Origin: Sphagnum compactum
Lineage: Eukaryota; Bryophyta; Sphagnopsida; Sphagnales
DNA: 64,000 nt
NCBI GenBank assembly: GCA_965153455.1
Contig: OZ234501.1
Location: 8,246,001-8,310,000 of the forward strand
Direction of reading: 5' to 3'
Position 1 is the stretch's first letter, and every line of letters starts with the position of its first letter. A program made the translations under genes and the position numbers. Below are positions 26,790 to 40,276 of the stretch, piece after piece. The notes beneath the pieces were generated by a model. It worked only from the letters and a program-made list of their open reading frames with translations, did no database searches and was not told the origin of the DNA.

Positions 26790-29689
26790 TCACTGAATGC
26801 CGTGGCCCTCCACACCCTCATCTGAAATGGACCTGTGATTGTCACGAAATCGGGAACCTTGGTTGCCATTGAACTGTTTCCTGCTTCTGAAGAATGTACC
26901 AAGACCTGTCAGGTTTTGAGGCTGTTCATCTGATGCTTTTGAGAAGGAAGCAGATGGCTGGTCTTTGTGACCCAATGAGGGAAGAGTTACAGGTTGCACC
27001 ACAGGCTCTGCCCAGAAGTCCACCTTTGACAAGCTCTGGTCTGAAAATTGGTTGCTATTCCTGGTCACTGATTTGCTTAACTTTTGAGGTGCTCCATTAG
27101 CTGGGTGATTACCGTAGGTAGCTACATGTCCCGAAGCTTCACCTTCACCCTTAATTTGTTTACCACTGAGCTCTTTTGCCACCCTTTCCTCAAACTTCTG
27201 TTGCCCCTTCAACATCTTTCCAATTCCTGCTGATATCAGTGCAAGCTGCTTAGCTTGCTGTTCCTGCAAGGCCAACACCAACAACAGCATCAACCTCAGC
27301 ACTTTCTACCTTTCAAAAAGTCAAACTCTGGTACAAAACCTGCAGTAGCAAAGCATGAATATCCAAGAGACTGAGAGTGGCATGTATCTTATGGCAGACA
27401 AGTAACTAGAGGCATATGTTGCACAAACATAGCAGCCTTTACCTTCCAACATTCACATGCAAAATGACAAAATCAGCACCTTGATCATTGAGTGAAGTGA
27501 CCCATGGACATCACTCTCTACTTGATCCATTGACTCTCAACAGTGCTTGTCAATGAATCTCAAGGAATGTGCTCAAACTGGGCACACAAGAGTAAAATAT
27601 GTTCATTACTTGCATTTCTGTGACAATTTCAAGGTCAAGGGAAACCAAACCATGACATTAGCTAGCACTCATGAAGAGACTAATAACAGACCTAAATCTG
27701 CAAAGAGAAATAGTATCTCTGATAAGAACAGGACTAAAACACTGCACCTTTGTGATAGAATGTCCAATTTCTGTGCAACAAGTAGAAGGGTAAGTTGGAA
27801 CGAAAAAAAAGAGAGATGATAAAAAGGAAAAAAGTATTGACCTGCATTGCCAACAGAACTTGTTGTAATTCCTGAAGCTCAATCTCCAAGACATCCTGGC
27901 GTTGAGCCAGTGCACTTACAACCTCAGATGTCTTTTGTGTCACAACAGCCATCTGTGAACCCCAAAACAAACCCTTTCCATATGTATGATTTCATGCAGT
28001 GAATATGTTGAGGAGGAGAATATTATAACACTTCTTTTGAACATAATCATTGTGTCAGATTAAGCAAAACCAAAGCAAGCATGACAAGAATGAGTGCAAT
28101 CATAAAACTACAAACGTCACTCAAAAAGCATTCAGACTGTTGCCTTCATTATTGACAGCAGTGACTAGTTGCCATCACTCCTCACTGACTTCTATCAGCT
28201 CCCAACGGTGGTCGATGATAAGTATATAATAGCCTGCTCAAAGCTTCAGGCATGTGGTTATACAATGATCTGCATCCCGAGTTTCTGTTACATTTCTGGA
28301 TGGTAACAGAAAGATTCAGTCATTACAAAAGCTACCATCAAGAAACATAGCTAAAGTGTCAATAGTATCCTCATTCAAACATTCATCAAGATGATGAAGA
28401 CACATAACAATGATGACAAGGGGCAGGGGTTCTATGTCACAGAGCATTCTGGTATAACTTGCCTCCTGGATTGGGTCTCTCAATGATCGTCTTGTCACCC
28501 GAAACCTCACACCGAGCTTCTCCAAGTGTCTGGACAGAACTCGTGATGTTGTCACTGTGTTCTGGACATCTTCCTCCAATTGCTGAACCCTCTTTATCAT
28601 TGAGGTAAAGTCAGACAAACCCTGATTGCTATCTGATGCCACCCTGGTACCTCTTTCTGAAAGTACCTGCCATTGTCTGGCTCGCAGAATGACATTCAGC
28701 AGAATCGCACCCCATAACGGTAACACTTGCCAAGTTGACATTGAGAGCTTGTTTGCTGACAATGGAGCTTCAACTACTACCTGTTATGCAAGCCAATACA
28801 ACATCATCCAGTCAGTCGTCTCCAATCTCCAAAATTCTTCAATCCTGATTCTTCTTGTCATGAGCATAACCCTCCTGCAGCTGCCCGCCCCTCAGGCAGC
28901 TGAATCCAACTGAAGAATAGGCAAAGGATGTGAGTGGAGAACCAGCTTACTTACAGGCTTTGTTGTTGAAGAATGGATCACTGCAGCAGTATGTGAAACA
29001 GCAGCCAGTCCAATGCAAAGTCCTTCAGCTATGAACAGCACTCTTTCTGTTGTTTGTCTTCCTGCTGTTGTTGTCTTCTTCCTACTTCCTGCCGCACTTC
29101 CTGTCGCTGTGATATCGAGAGATACAAACGCGCCTCAATACTTCGTTATCCATATCTATGGAAGCAGCTCATCATCATCTACGAGGGCTCCAATTCTTTA
29201 CTCACCTGCTGAATTTGCAATTGCGATAAAAACTCTCAATGCCATTGCAAACAGCAACAAAATGGCAATTCGGCAACCAGCAACTGCTACTGAAACAAAC
29301 CTCCAACCCTAAACACACACTCTCTCTCTCTCTCTCACTCGTAACCAACCTGGTGTATTCTTCTTCTTCTTCTTCTTCTTCACGCGATTCTCACAGACTT
29401 CCTGCAGAGCGGTTCTTCGTCTCCATGTGCATTTGCCTCGTGCCAGGAAAGAAGAACAATCGTGCAATGTCCGGCCAGTTCTGAAGAATGGAGCAACAGA
29501 AGGACAGGCGCAAGAACAGGTGGTCCACTTCGTCGGCGGACCTCCTAGAGCCGCACTTTTGAGGAGGACTACATCCTTGGCAATCGACGACACTTCACAG
29601 TTGACAAGACGCACACAAGAAGGTGTGCACAGAAGAGCGATGGAGGAGACGGCACCCCATCTACTACTGGTCGTCGTCGGCTGCATCAT
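26790..29689 (-). CDS. Plant membrane-associated coiled-coil protein of unknown function
   Basis: Model of six exons with matching phases: 29689-29350, 29289-29206, 29106-28955, 28780-28463, 27952-27842, 27263-26790; 492 residues. The first exon (start ATGATG) encodes a basic, Ser/Thr/Cys-rich leader resembling a transit peptide, ending in a Lys run. Exon 2 encodes a strongly hydrophobic segment (RIAILLLFAMALRVFIAIA). A second mildly hydrophobic stretch is in exon 3 (LFIAEGLCIGLAAV), and a third precedes the coiled coil (WQVLPLWGAILLNVIL). Heptad-rich sequence follows (RVQQLEEDVQNTVTTSRVLSRHLEKLG and VLEIELQELQQVLLAMQEQQAKQL), then a polar Gln/Ser-rich tail. The 60-base first intron and a GC donor after 28463 are unusual. 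If exon 1 is wrong, an internal ATG at 29245 would give 364 residues but would cut the hydrophobic segment. I believe similar proteins exist across plants but cannot name the family. Confidence 0.7.
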
Positions 29690-30407
29690 TCAGCGGTGCG
29701 CCTTGAATCGCTGGTGCTGCTGAGAACTGCTGCTCATCGAGCGGATTTGTGCAAGTATCGCCCTCAAATCTCCGCCTCCTCCTCCAGCGCCGATCGATCC
29801 TACTCGCACCAACACCTCCTCGAATGCATTCAACAAGGAGATTGTTCGCTTTGCATCACTACAAGAGATTCACCGATGCAGCTTATGCATCCTTCCTTGA
29901 TCCTAGCTAGCTACACGATCTTCTCGGATCTCTTCGTCTTCTTTCGCCATCACCGTATCTGTTCAGAGCGACCCATCAAGCGCAGACCCACCGAGACCCA
30001 TCAAGAGCATTAGGGTTAGGGTTAGAGGAACCAGTCGAGAGGGGGATTCAGCTGGATCCCTGGGGGAAAGAATGCAACAGAAGAAGAATCAGAAAACGTT
30101 GCGGAAAGCTTGGAAGTAAAGATCTGTCTACCCATTAGCAATTTGCATCGTCTTGGGTGGTAATCAGATTGCACGGAACCCTAATACTCTTCTTCTTCTT
30201 TCCTCTTTCGGTATCTGCACAGTTCTTCTCGATTGCGAAGATGGGGGGGGGGAGGGGGTGGGTGTGGGCCGCAGAGGTGTGGGAGTTCTTCGAGTGATGG
30301 AGGATGTGGGGGTGCTGACGGATTGCTGCTTGCTGCACCTTTACGTCGCAGTTGCATCGAGGAAGTAATAAGAAGAAGAAGCTTGAAATTCTTTGCAGTA
30401 CGCAGCG
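29690..30407. promoter_or_regulatory. Divergent promoter region between the coiled-coil gene and CYP57
   Basis: About 0.7 kb between two head-to-head gene starts, G+C-richer than flanking intergenic DNA. It contains a telomere-like TTAGGGTTAGGGTTAG at about 30011-30026 and a long guanine run at 30242-30262 with G-quadruplex potential. Short frames on both strands are judged non-coding. Confidence 0.45.
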
Positions 30408-33400
30408 ATGTCGTCTGTGTATGTGTTAGAGCCGCCCACCAAGGGCAAGGTGGTGCTTACCACTACGGCCGGCCCGCTTGACATCGAGCTCTGGCCCAAA
30501 GAAGCTCCCAAGGCGGTAAGTGTGCTGTTGTCTTTTGTTTCTGACACAAAACGGATAGAAGATATGTGTTGTTTGTTTGTTTCCCTTCCTCCTTCATTCC
30601 TCCATACTTTGGACCCTCCACCATTGCACTCAAGAAGGTTTGCAAGGTTTCTGGAGGGTTAGAGGATTTTGCATTTGTAGTAGTCTCTTGGTTTTTTGTG
30701 ACATTTCTGTGCTGCAGTTTTCCATTTTGCACTCAACAAGGTTTTCAAGGTTTCTAGAGGTTTAGAGGATTTTTGCATTTTATAGTATCCTGATTTTTGG
30801 GACTGACCTCTGTGCTGTGCTTTTTCCATTGTCTCTCAACTTGGGTTTTTATGGCTTTTTGGGGATGGATAGGATTTGTAGTCAGTGCGTACATCTAGTT
30901 TTCTATGCATTGTCATGAGCTGTAGTATGGTTTTCTTTACTGTGAGAAGACTGATATGATCTATTTTTCACTCCTTGCCCAATGTGATGAGCACATTTGC
31001 TTCCATAATTATTTTGAGCAAAAAATCTTGGATGATTGGGGAATCAGGTTCGCAATTTTGTGCAGCTATGCATGGAGGGCTACTATGATAACACTATCTT
31101 TCACCGTATCATCAAGACATTCATGGTGCAAGGAGGTGATCCGACAGGGACAGGAACAGGTAAAGTGAGATTAATTTGTGGTGGTAAGCTGTAATCAGTC
31201 ACATTGTGTTGCTGTTCATTGTGGCAGAAGCTGCAATCAAAGATTTGTTGTGATGTTCTTCTTTGATGACTACTACTGCATGACGTGTTGGTTCGAATGT
31301 GAGGAGCAGGTGGGGATACCATATATGGAGGACCATTTGTTGATGAGGTACATTCGCGACTGCGATTCAATCACAGGGGTCTGGTTGCTTGTGCCAATGC
31401 TGGTACTGCGAACACAAACAACAGTCAATTTTTTATCACTCTCGATCGCTGTGATTGGCTTGACAAAAAGAACACGATCTTTGGGAAGGTATGGAATTGT
31501 CAGATAAGCAGAAAGTTTGCAGCCTGGTGCAATTTCTGCATTCACGTGGACTTCACTATGGCTTTCTACAGCAATTTTTCTTATGGTGCATTTCTGGTCC
31601 TTGAGTCTAAGTACCTAAGAACCATTTTGGATGTCTTGCTTTCTCTCATCACCAGATCACAGGCGATACAGTTTACAACTTGATGAAACTTGGGGAGCTG
31701 GAAACAGACAAAAATGACCGACCCCTCAATCCACCCAATGTTGTTTCTGTGGAGGTGAGGGTGGTTTTTGCTCTTTGTGGCGTGAGAGTTGAGTATGTTT
31801 GTGTTTGTATTTGCTTTTAACTCTTGATTTGGAAGAAGGTATGTTTGGGGGCCATTGCAGTACTGTGTAATCTGGAATTGGAAAAGATGCTCAGATGTCA
31901 GGAAATCTTGATGGGACATGGCAACATGGGATGAATGTAGTGATTGATAGTGATAAATTTGCTTGGATCATAATTTCAGGTGCTCTGGAACCCATTTGAT
32001 GACATTGTTCTCAGAAATAACCTGAAGCAACCAGAAGAAGCTTCAGTTACTGAAGCTTCAGATTTGAAACAGCAAAAGCCAATCAAACCTAAGAAGTAAG
32101 TATTGTGATATGGTAGTTCTTTGTATTACCCAATTTTTATTTCATGTTGGAGTGTGATTGGGAGATGAACATGAAGCATAGTATCATTACTCTAGCTGAA
32201 GATGATGAGTGTATGAATGATTCTTCTGTGCATCTTAACTCTTAGTGGAATCTTGTCGGTGCAAGCAGGAAGCTGAATCTGTTGTCATTTGGGGAGGAGG
32301 CAGAGGAGGAGGAGCAGGTTCTAGCAACTGTCAAGGAAAAACTCAAGAGCAGCCATGATGTGCTCAATGACCCACGCTTGTTGAAGGATTCCTCCATTCA
32401 TGCAGAAATGGTGATCCTTTTTTGGAACTTGGAACTTGGAAGTTCAAGATCACTTTTGGAAGATAGTTGATTCGATAGCTGTGCACATTTGTGTCATTTG
32501 TGCTGCAATGGGTTACTAGAATGATGGATATATGTTTTTCTGTACCTCCTGGGAGATTATTATCTCTTCAAATGTTTAACAGGCTGATAACCTTCACATC
32601 ATGTCACAGAAGGTCAAATAACCTCTTGGTGGTCTTCAGATGAGGCTAAGTATGATTTTCTGAGTGATTTGTCACTTTTGTTCTTTATTTTGTGGCTTGT
32701 TTTTCAGGATGAGATTGAAGCCCGCAGGCGGAAAGAGGTGCAGGCATCAGTGAGGCAATCACTTGTTGGAGGCAAGTCTGATGAAGCATCACAAAAGCCT
32801 TTTGGTTCCAGGAAGGATGACAGTGATGAAGATGAGGCAGATTTTGATTCTCGGATGCGGAGACAAATTCTGGAGAAGAAGTCTCAGCTAGCAGGGTCTA
32901 AAGCTTCTGACACCGTTAAGTCAGGTATTCTTTGCTCAAGGTTTACTGCGTGTGAGGTCATTTTGTGTATACCTATGTGACATGGAAACTTAAGGCTACG
33001 ATGGCTTTTTAACCTATTTTCACTGTAATTTCTGCTTCTGGTCTGTCTCATGATGACTATTTCTCAGGTCCCACTGGGGTTCTTACAGTTGTAAGGTTTT
33101 ACAATCTTGATACAGATGGCCTTTGTTCTGGCTGAACATGCTTACTAATTTTCAATGAGTCTGGTAAGCTTTAAGCTGAAAAATTGTGACTTTGCAGGTA
33201 AAAAGGCAAAGTCAACCCGCAGGCCAATGGCTGTTTCGAGGTATGCAAAGCAAGAGTGATGTTCAGGAGTTGAGCATTTCTGGAAACATGTCTGGTTGTC
33301 CCTTGCTGTGAGTTCACTAGGGCCAGATTGCTGGATGTCATCATGTTTAGGATTGCATTGGGCGCACTCTGATCTGGCTTGGTTTGATTGGTGGCTAGCA

Positions 33401-34324
33401 GGTCTAGCAGGGCAGATGACGATGATGATGATGATGCAGATTCGGAGAGAGAGGACCAAAAGGAGAAGTTGGTTATTAAAAAGAAGGGAATGGGCTCAGA
33501 GGCACGTGCCTCCCTAGCTGCTAATGTTGATGTGGATGCACAGCTGCTGACTCCACTTGAGCAACGACGTCAAAAGTTCAAGCAAAAGAAGCGTGTTCTG
33601 CAGGGTCGGGAGGATACGGTATTTAGTTCTTTTATAGATAGCAACTGGTCACTGAAATTTCATCCTTCAGTGAATAAGCAGAACATATGTGTATTGGTGT
33701 TTTTTGATATTTTGATCACGTGACATCCTCATTTACTGTCTGTGGCACATTCAACTTAGTTGATTCTGTTTCTGTGCATTTTATCTGACTTTGGGGTGGC
33801 ATTGCTTTTTAGACGTTGGCGAAGCTGGCCCAATTCAGGAAGAAATTGGAACAGGCCAAAGTGGAAGTGGTGACACAAGAAGAGAAGACAAGCTGGTTGG
33901 CTCATGAGTTGAAATTTGTAGTTGATGCCACCAAAAGGGTCAGTACCTCAAACTACTTACTTCCTTGCCTTCCAGCAGCTCACAAAAGGACTGTGAGATT
34001 ACCTATAAGTTGTAACTTGTACTATAGTTTTCAAACAGCCTATCATACAGGTATGGTTGGTAGCATTTCTGTTGAGCTGTGTAGGAAAACATCCTAACTG
34101 AACATTGCATAGAATGTCTCAATTTTGTTTGAAGATGTGTGGCTAGTCAGTTTGGAGGTGGAATTGAATGCAGTGTTTTGCAGGATGACATGGCAAAGAA
34201 TGATGATCCAAACCAGTACGTGGTTCATGATCCACTTCTAGAGAAGGGGAAAGAGAAGTTCAATAGAGAGCAGGCCAAGTTGAAGCGACGGAATCGTGAA
34301 TGGGCTGGCAACTCTGTGACATAA
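30408..34324 (+). CDS. CYP57: Peptidyl-prolyl cis-trans isomerase CYP57 / CWC27-type spliceosomal cyclophilin
   Basis: Cyclophilin with a long charged tail, orthologous by pattern to Arabidopsis CYP57 and human CWC27, a component of activated spliceosomes in the nucleus. Eleven exons with consistent phases: 30408-30515, 31048-31159, 31310-31488, 31656-31754, 31980-32095, 32269-32410, 32708-32924, 33198-33240, 33402-33618, 33813-33938, 34184-34324; 499 residues (Arabidopsis about 504). The start is ATG of [15 protein letters not shown]. The PPIase domain (residues 1-about 175) shows Arg56 in [26 protein letters not shown] and Trp123 in CDWLDKK. The position usually held by His after DKK is Asn128 (KKNTIFGK). 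The tail is acidic and basic by turns, with Asp runs ([13 protein letters not shown]) and [14 protein letters not shown]. It ends with [14 protein letters not shown], typical of the family. Exon 9 has two in-frame acceptors nine bases apart (33402 or 33411). Confidence 0.95.
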
Positions 34325-37300
34325 TCAAATCCAGGGGTAATGCTGACTGCTACTTCGGCTCACATGACTTTTATTATGTAACTTGTCATTGTCCAGAAGT
34401 TTTAACATATAAACTAGCCTCAAAACATGATAAAGATTAAGGCACTATCATACATGTAACTGTTACTAATTTTTCCCTTCCATGTATTTCTTCTTCCCTG
34501 TTCCTTAAGCCCTTATCTGGAGTTTTCCTTTGACTAGAATGCAGGTTTTTTCATGTGGTTCTGGTTATCATAATCAGGAGTATGGAGTTTTCTCAATACT
34601 CATGAGAGTTATTTGGGCAAACAGTTTCTAAAGTAAAACATTTGTTTGTGGTCTGAGTAGGTGCAGTTTTCAAAAGAGAAAGTGTTGGCCCATAATCCAC
34701 ATGACCTCAACTCAAGGCATATTTCAGGTAATATGATGTTTACATTTATCATCATGTAATCAGTACTCATGGTTCAGGTCATTTGTTTTCTTGTATTCTT
34801 ATCCTGATGCCTGGGGTTTTTGAATGGAAGAGTTGCGGAGAAACTATCTTGTCAACCTGTGGGCATGAACGAGTTAGTCATTGGAATTTGAAGAGTTGAA
34901 CAAATGTGAATTGGACCCAAGGGGATCCTGCTAAAGATGAACAGAAATCACACTACAATGTATGAACATGGATCCAATTTTCAAGGCAAATTCATGAAGT
35001 TGAGTTATTTTGTTCCAGGTTTCTCAAGTCTTATCTTGCAAATTTGTGTGGTAGGAGGAGCTTGTGTGGTTGGATTTTCCCTAGATGCAGGATTTTCCAA
35101 GGATGCAGAGAACAGAAAGAGCTCCAATGCACATAAATGGTGTTGATTTCCTTTCAAAAGTTGGTAGGAAACTTCTTCTGTTTTCTTAACTGGAAAGGTT
35201 ATGTCTTTGAAGCTGAAAGCTAGACATGGCTTGTTGCCTGCCAAAGGGTAAAATGTACATATCATTGGTTTTGTAATGTGAAATAAGGTGATAAATGTGG
35301 TAATTACAATTTTTGTAACAAAATGTTTATAGATTTATTATTTTGTTCTGAGAATGAAACTCGACAGATGTAGCATGAATTGAAAGAATCAATGTGGTTC
35401 AGGGTAAAACTAAACTTCTAGTACATTCTGGAAGTTGGACGAAGCCTGATTAGAGTTATTTGGTTTGTTTATAACCTTGATGACTTGTATGAGTTATGGG
35501 TTGAGGTTGTTTTTGTTTTGATGGCTCATATGCCTTGGGGTCAATTGTTTCTTAGTTGCAATGTATTGTATCAATAATGCCAAAGTTAAGTTGTAGTTTT
35601 GATGTCTCAACTGGATCTCAACTAAGGTTTGGACCATCTTTAAAAATAACTTAGATTAGGATGTTGCGCTTGTTTTTTGCAATCATTATGAAGTTGTATA
35701 GACCTAAACTCTTTGATGGTTGGGATTTGAAGTTGTTTGGGCATTGAGATTTGAAATTTGGGGTTAGAGTGTTCAAGTATGGAAATTGTTGATATAGTAC
35801 GGTTGTGTTGTACTTAAAAGATTATGGATCTATTTATGCATGTGTTGTGTTGAATGTGAATTTGTGTTTCAATTTTTATGTTGTTTTGATTGCCTAAAGT
35901 AGAAAATTTTCTGTGTACATAAGGTCATTACTAAAGTAAGGGCCCATGCTTGGATTTGTTTTGATAATATGGGCTCAGGCAAAGGACAGGCACCTCGAGA
36001 CATGTTTATTCCTCTCGCCATTGTGGTATTTGGGTGTTTCTTTCATTGTTGTGGGAACGTGTCATGCTCAGTGAAGGGCAGTGAAGGCCCTCCACTAATG
36101 GTAACTTTGCAAAGAGTTTAGGCCACCTCCAGCTTGAAGCAAGCCATTGTTGTTGGGGATGCCTCTTCCATTCTCCAAGCTCGGTGCTCTTTCAAGTCTT
36201 TCACTTGTTTTTTTCATCTAATTTGTTCATGCAACAAATGAGAAGTTTAGGACATAAGTTTTGCCTCCTTTGGTGAGTCCTTGATGTTTTCTTTTGCAAC
36301 ATTTATTATGCATCACCATGATTGAATGCTCTCTATTTTTGGACTTCGGTTTTCTTGTTCTGGTCCTCCCTTTCCCCTTTTGAATCGATGGTTTTTCTTT
36401 AATAAAGTTTGATAAGGATTCATCATCAAATAGAAAATTTTCTGTGTAGGATAACACCATTACGAAAATAAGGGCGCATGTAAAGCAACGACTGAACATT
36501 TGCCCAATTTTCCTAATGTCCTCTTCTTCGGCCTCCTTGATGTAAAGATGAATGTGGAAGTCTCCTTTTGCACTTTGTTCTGATGATGAAAAATTATGCA
36601 AGGATGCTACAAAAGTAACGGCATTGATCAAAGATAACATTTAATCAACACTGATATTCAAGGTAGTAGATATGAAAGATCAAACCATGTTTTAGATTTT
36701 GCTATTATGCGTTGTTATTAATAAACCATTCATAGAAATCCTTCAAATCTTGTGTGATAAATATAGAACATTCATATTTGAAGCTTTGTTTTGGGAAAAT
36801 CTGTTGACCAAATATGAACACCCAACCTTTGGGACTTAAATAGGGGTTTGGGATGAAACAAAGGCTTCAAAAGCAAGATTATTTCGTGGATAAATAAAAT
36901 ATCCATTGGAAATCTGGAAGTAAACATGTAGCTTGTAAATTGAAAGAGAGAATTAAAATGTAAAATTACAAATTGGATTATAGATTTGAAAGTTTAATTA
37001 TAATTTTTCAAAAATAGTGGCACTAGATTGTATTTTTTCAAACTTCATTAACAAGCAACCGAGGAAAAAATTAACGTTAATTGGTGATAATCTTCTAGAA
37101 AAATATCCAAAGAATAGGAAAATGACAAAAAATTGCCCCCAAACTAAAAAGATAATAGAATTGTGATGAAATTTTAATGATTTTTTTTTTCAAGAAAATT
37201 GTAAATTTTCAAAACCAAGAAATCTATGTCAATTTATTATTTCTTTTGGGTTGTTAATGGAAATTTTCCCAAGGAAAACATTGATGAGGATTGTGCAAAA

Positions 37301-40276
37301 ATGAGAAAATTGGTCATTATTTTATTTTAAATATAAAATGATCTAAAGGACATGAATACCTATCAAAAAAATAAAAGATGTATCGAGCAAGATTGTAAGA
37401 AACTACTGAAAAAAATTAAAAAAAAAAAAAAAAAAAGATCAAACCTCACACAAGCTAGTGCATTAACATTAGAGTGATTTCATTGCAATTGAGAAGTTTG
37501 TACCAAAAAACTAGGTGCAAAACAAGGTTAAAAAAAATGAAACCAACAACAATAGATTGTTGGTGCTTTGCTTATTGCAAGGTTGGCTTTTCTTTGTACC
37601 CTATGCAAGTCCAATCACCTTCTCCCTTAGCTCTTTCCCAACTAGTTGTTATAACTAAATCCATGAAAAACCTAATCACATTAATGAAAAACCCAATCAC
37701 ACCCTCACTAACAATGAACAAAACAACCTCGTACCTACACACCAAAATATCATGTTCACCTAACCAACAACCTAACCACTTCTCATTTCAATTGCACCAA
37801 ACTCGAATATAATTTCATTCAATCCAAGATTATTCAACGTGTCCTTGCTTAATCTATAATATTTTCAATGGTGACAATCTTGTCTACAAACCAACCCAAT
37901 CCTCACCCTTTACACTTCGAAGTGGGATGTGTTAAAATCACTGGTGTACTTTTTATTCGAATCTTCTTAAATGGTGCTAGTGTAGTATTGAGCTTAGATA
38001 AACTCGATCCATTTGGACACTCCTAAATAATCTTACCCTTAAATGTTTTCTTAAAAATCCCATTTCCACTACTTATCATCTAAGAAATCTCTGTTAAAAT
38101 TGAAAATCATGCAATATAGTTGTGTATTTCAAAACAACGTGAAATGATTATTATTGTTGTTCACAAGCAAAATTAGGTTTTAAGGGAATATGGTTAGTAG
38201 CCCATTCCTTTAACTTTTAAAAAATTCAAAAAACATGATTTTAATGTCAATTAACCATTAAGTGTTCAAGGATGTATATGTATAACACTTTTAAAACGTT
38301 GTCATTTAATTTGTTTTGTCTATTATCCAAGGTTGTCATTTAAATCGACTTTCTTTTGGATAATCCACCCCATGTGGTTAGAATGAGATTTGCATGCATT
38401 TAGAAGAACCAAAATTTGAGATATTACAATATTTAGTTTAAAAGCTTTGTTGGGCATCAAGCTCCCATTTATATAATAGGTTCCAAATAAGATTAACATT
38501 TTGCGTAGTGCCAACGTGCCTCATTTTACAATAGTGATTTTTGAGTATGTCCAAATGAGTGCAAAAACAATATTCAACATTAGGGGCTAACCAATATTGG
38601 GAATAGAAAATCCCCAATGCATCCAACACAACATGTTGAGGGAACTAGTTTTGTAGCTTGACTGCCAATTGTTTGGCAGCCTTGTTAAGTATATTAAGAA
38701 CAAAGTTTAGATAATGATTAAATTCAAAATGTAGCAAAATTGAATTGAACCAAAAACCTTGGAAGATCCACATGGAAGGATTTAAGCAAATGTTACATTT
38801 TTATGCGATCATATTATTTGTCATCACGTGAAACAACGGTCATATCCTTAACGACTTGCTTTATGGCCATGGAGGTGATGGTTCAGATTTCACTTGTGAT
38901 ATCTTTTAGTTATGACTTACATGACTAAAGATGGGTTGCAGGTTGATCGAGTTGTCAAAGATCTACTCAAAAAATATTTATATATTACATGTATACAATA
39001 AAAAAATAAAAATAAAATAAAAATTAATTTGACCATGTCCATTATCAACTAGTATGTCAATCAACAACATAGACATTTCACATTAAAGCCAAGACTAGAA
39101 TACATTACTTGTTTGAAAAAATAACAGGGACTAGAACTGGAGATTAACCATGAGAATTGGGATTTCCAGTTCAAGGTATGTGTGAAACTGAAACCATGAC
39201 CATTGGAATTTCCAGTTCTATTTATGTGTGGAACTGAAAGCAAGATAGTTGGATTTCCAGTTCTATTTATGTGTGAAACTGAAAGCAAGATAGTTGGATT
39301 TCCAGTTCTATTGATGTGTGAAGTTCTGCAACCATGACAATTGAATTTTCCAGTTCTAATTTACGTGTGAAATTGAAACCAAGACAATTCCAATTTTGGG
39401 TTTTTTTTTTGTTTTTTTTTTTTGCAGAGCTGAATGAAACCAGAGGTTCTTCATAAAAACAAAAGAAAACCAGCCACCCAGGGCCTGAAACAAACATTGG
39501 GTATGAATGATTGATTCTTCTCTCTTGTACAAAATTCAACACAAAACAGATTTGAAAAGGCGGTGATTCAAGTTGCCATCCATTGATTGATTGATTGATT
39601 CATTGCATTCATCACCTATGCAACAAACAAAAGAAAACCCTACTTATTATTAGTTGCCATCATCCATGCATGCAACAAGAAGAAGAAGAAGAAGAAGAAG
39701 AAGGAGGTCTGGCTGGCTGGCTGGCATTCTAATCTCTTATCTGCAAAAGTGCACAAGAATCTCCACTAGGATCGAACACTTGTCAACAATGTACCAGGAA
39801 TAGAAGACGGATGAAAATTTGATGAAGTCCCTACACACCGCTAAGATACAACAGAGAGAGATAGAGATAGAGGGATGGATGAATGAATGAATGAATGGAA
39901 GAAAAAGCAGTTTCCTGGAAATGTGGATGTGAGTCACCGCTGACAGAGAATTTCCCATCATCCATCCTCTTTTGGCCTTTCTTTGGGATTTCTGTCCATC
40001 CATCGAGATACAGTTTTGCCAGTTCTTAAAAGCCCTAAATCTCTGCCCCTTCTCTGTCTGTCTCTCTCTCTCGTGTTTCTTTCTCTTCTTTGTGTTCTTT
40101 GTCGCTCTTGGGGTGTTTTTTTGCTTGTTTTCTTTGCGCGTCGGCGTCAACTTCGTTTTTGTTTTTTCGCAAGGAGTTGTGAAGAGTGGTGGGATTTTTT
40201 ACTTTTTAAGTTTAAGAAGAAGATTTTAGCTTCAGCATCCGAGCTCATCAAAATTTGAACCTTGTGATTTGTAGCT
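34325..40276. other. Large AT-rich intergenic region
   Basis: About 6 kb between CYP57 and carA. It holds the CYP57 3' UTR, two related 55-base stretches (TAGAAAATTTTCTGTGTA... at about 35898 and 36428), a poly-A run near 37417-37435, a 46-bp minisatellite (39160-39390), an (AAG)n/(CTGG)n patch at 39679-39724, and a pyrimidine-rich leader before carA (about 39980-40110). No protein-coding gene was recognised. Confidence 0.5.
39160..39390. repeat. Minisatellite, ~46-bp unit, about five copies
   Basis: TTTCCAGTTCTA followed by TATGTGTGAAACTGAAA recurs with starts near 39163, 39209, 39253, 39299 and 39347. Units three and four are almost identical; the outer ones are more diverged. Confidence 0.9.

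Noticed and set aside
29309-29723. Overlapping plus- and minus-strand frames in the divergent promoter region
   Set aside because: The plus-strand frame has no support. The minus-strand frame is accepted only as exon 1 of the coiled-coil gene because its phase matches the next exon.
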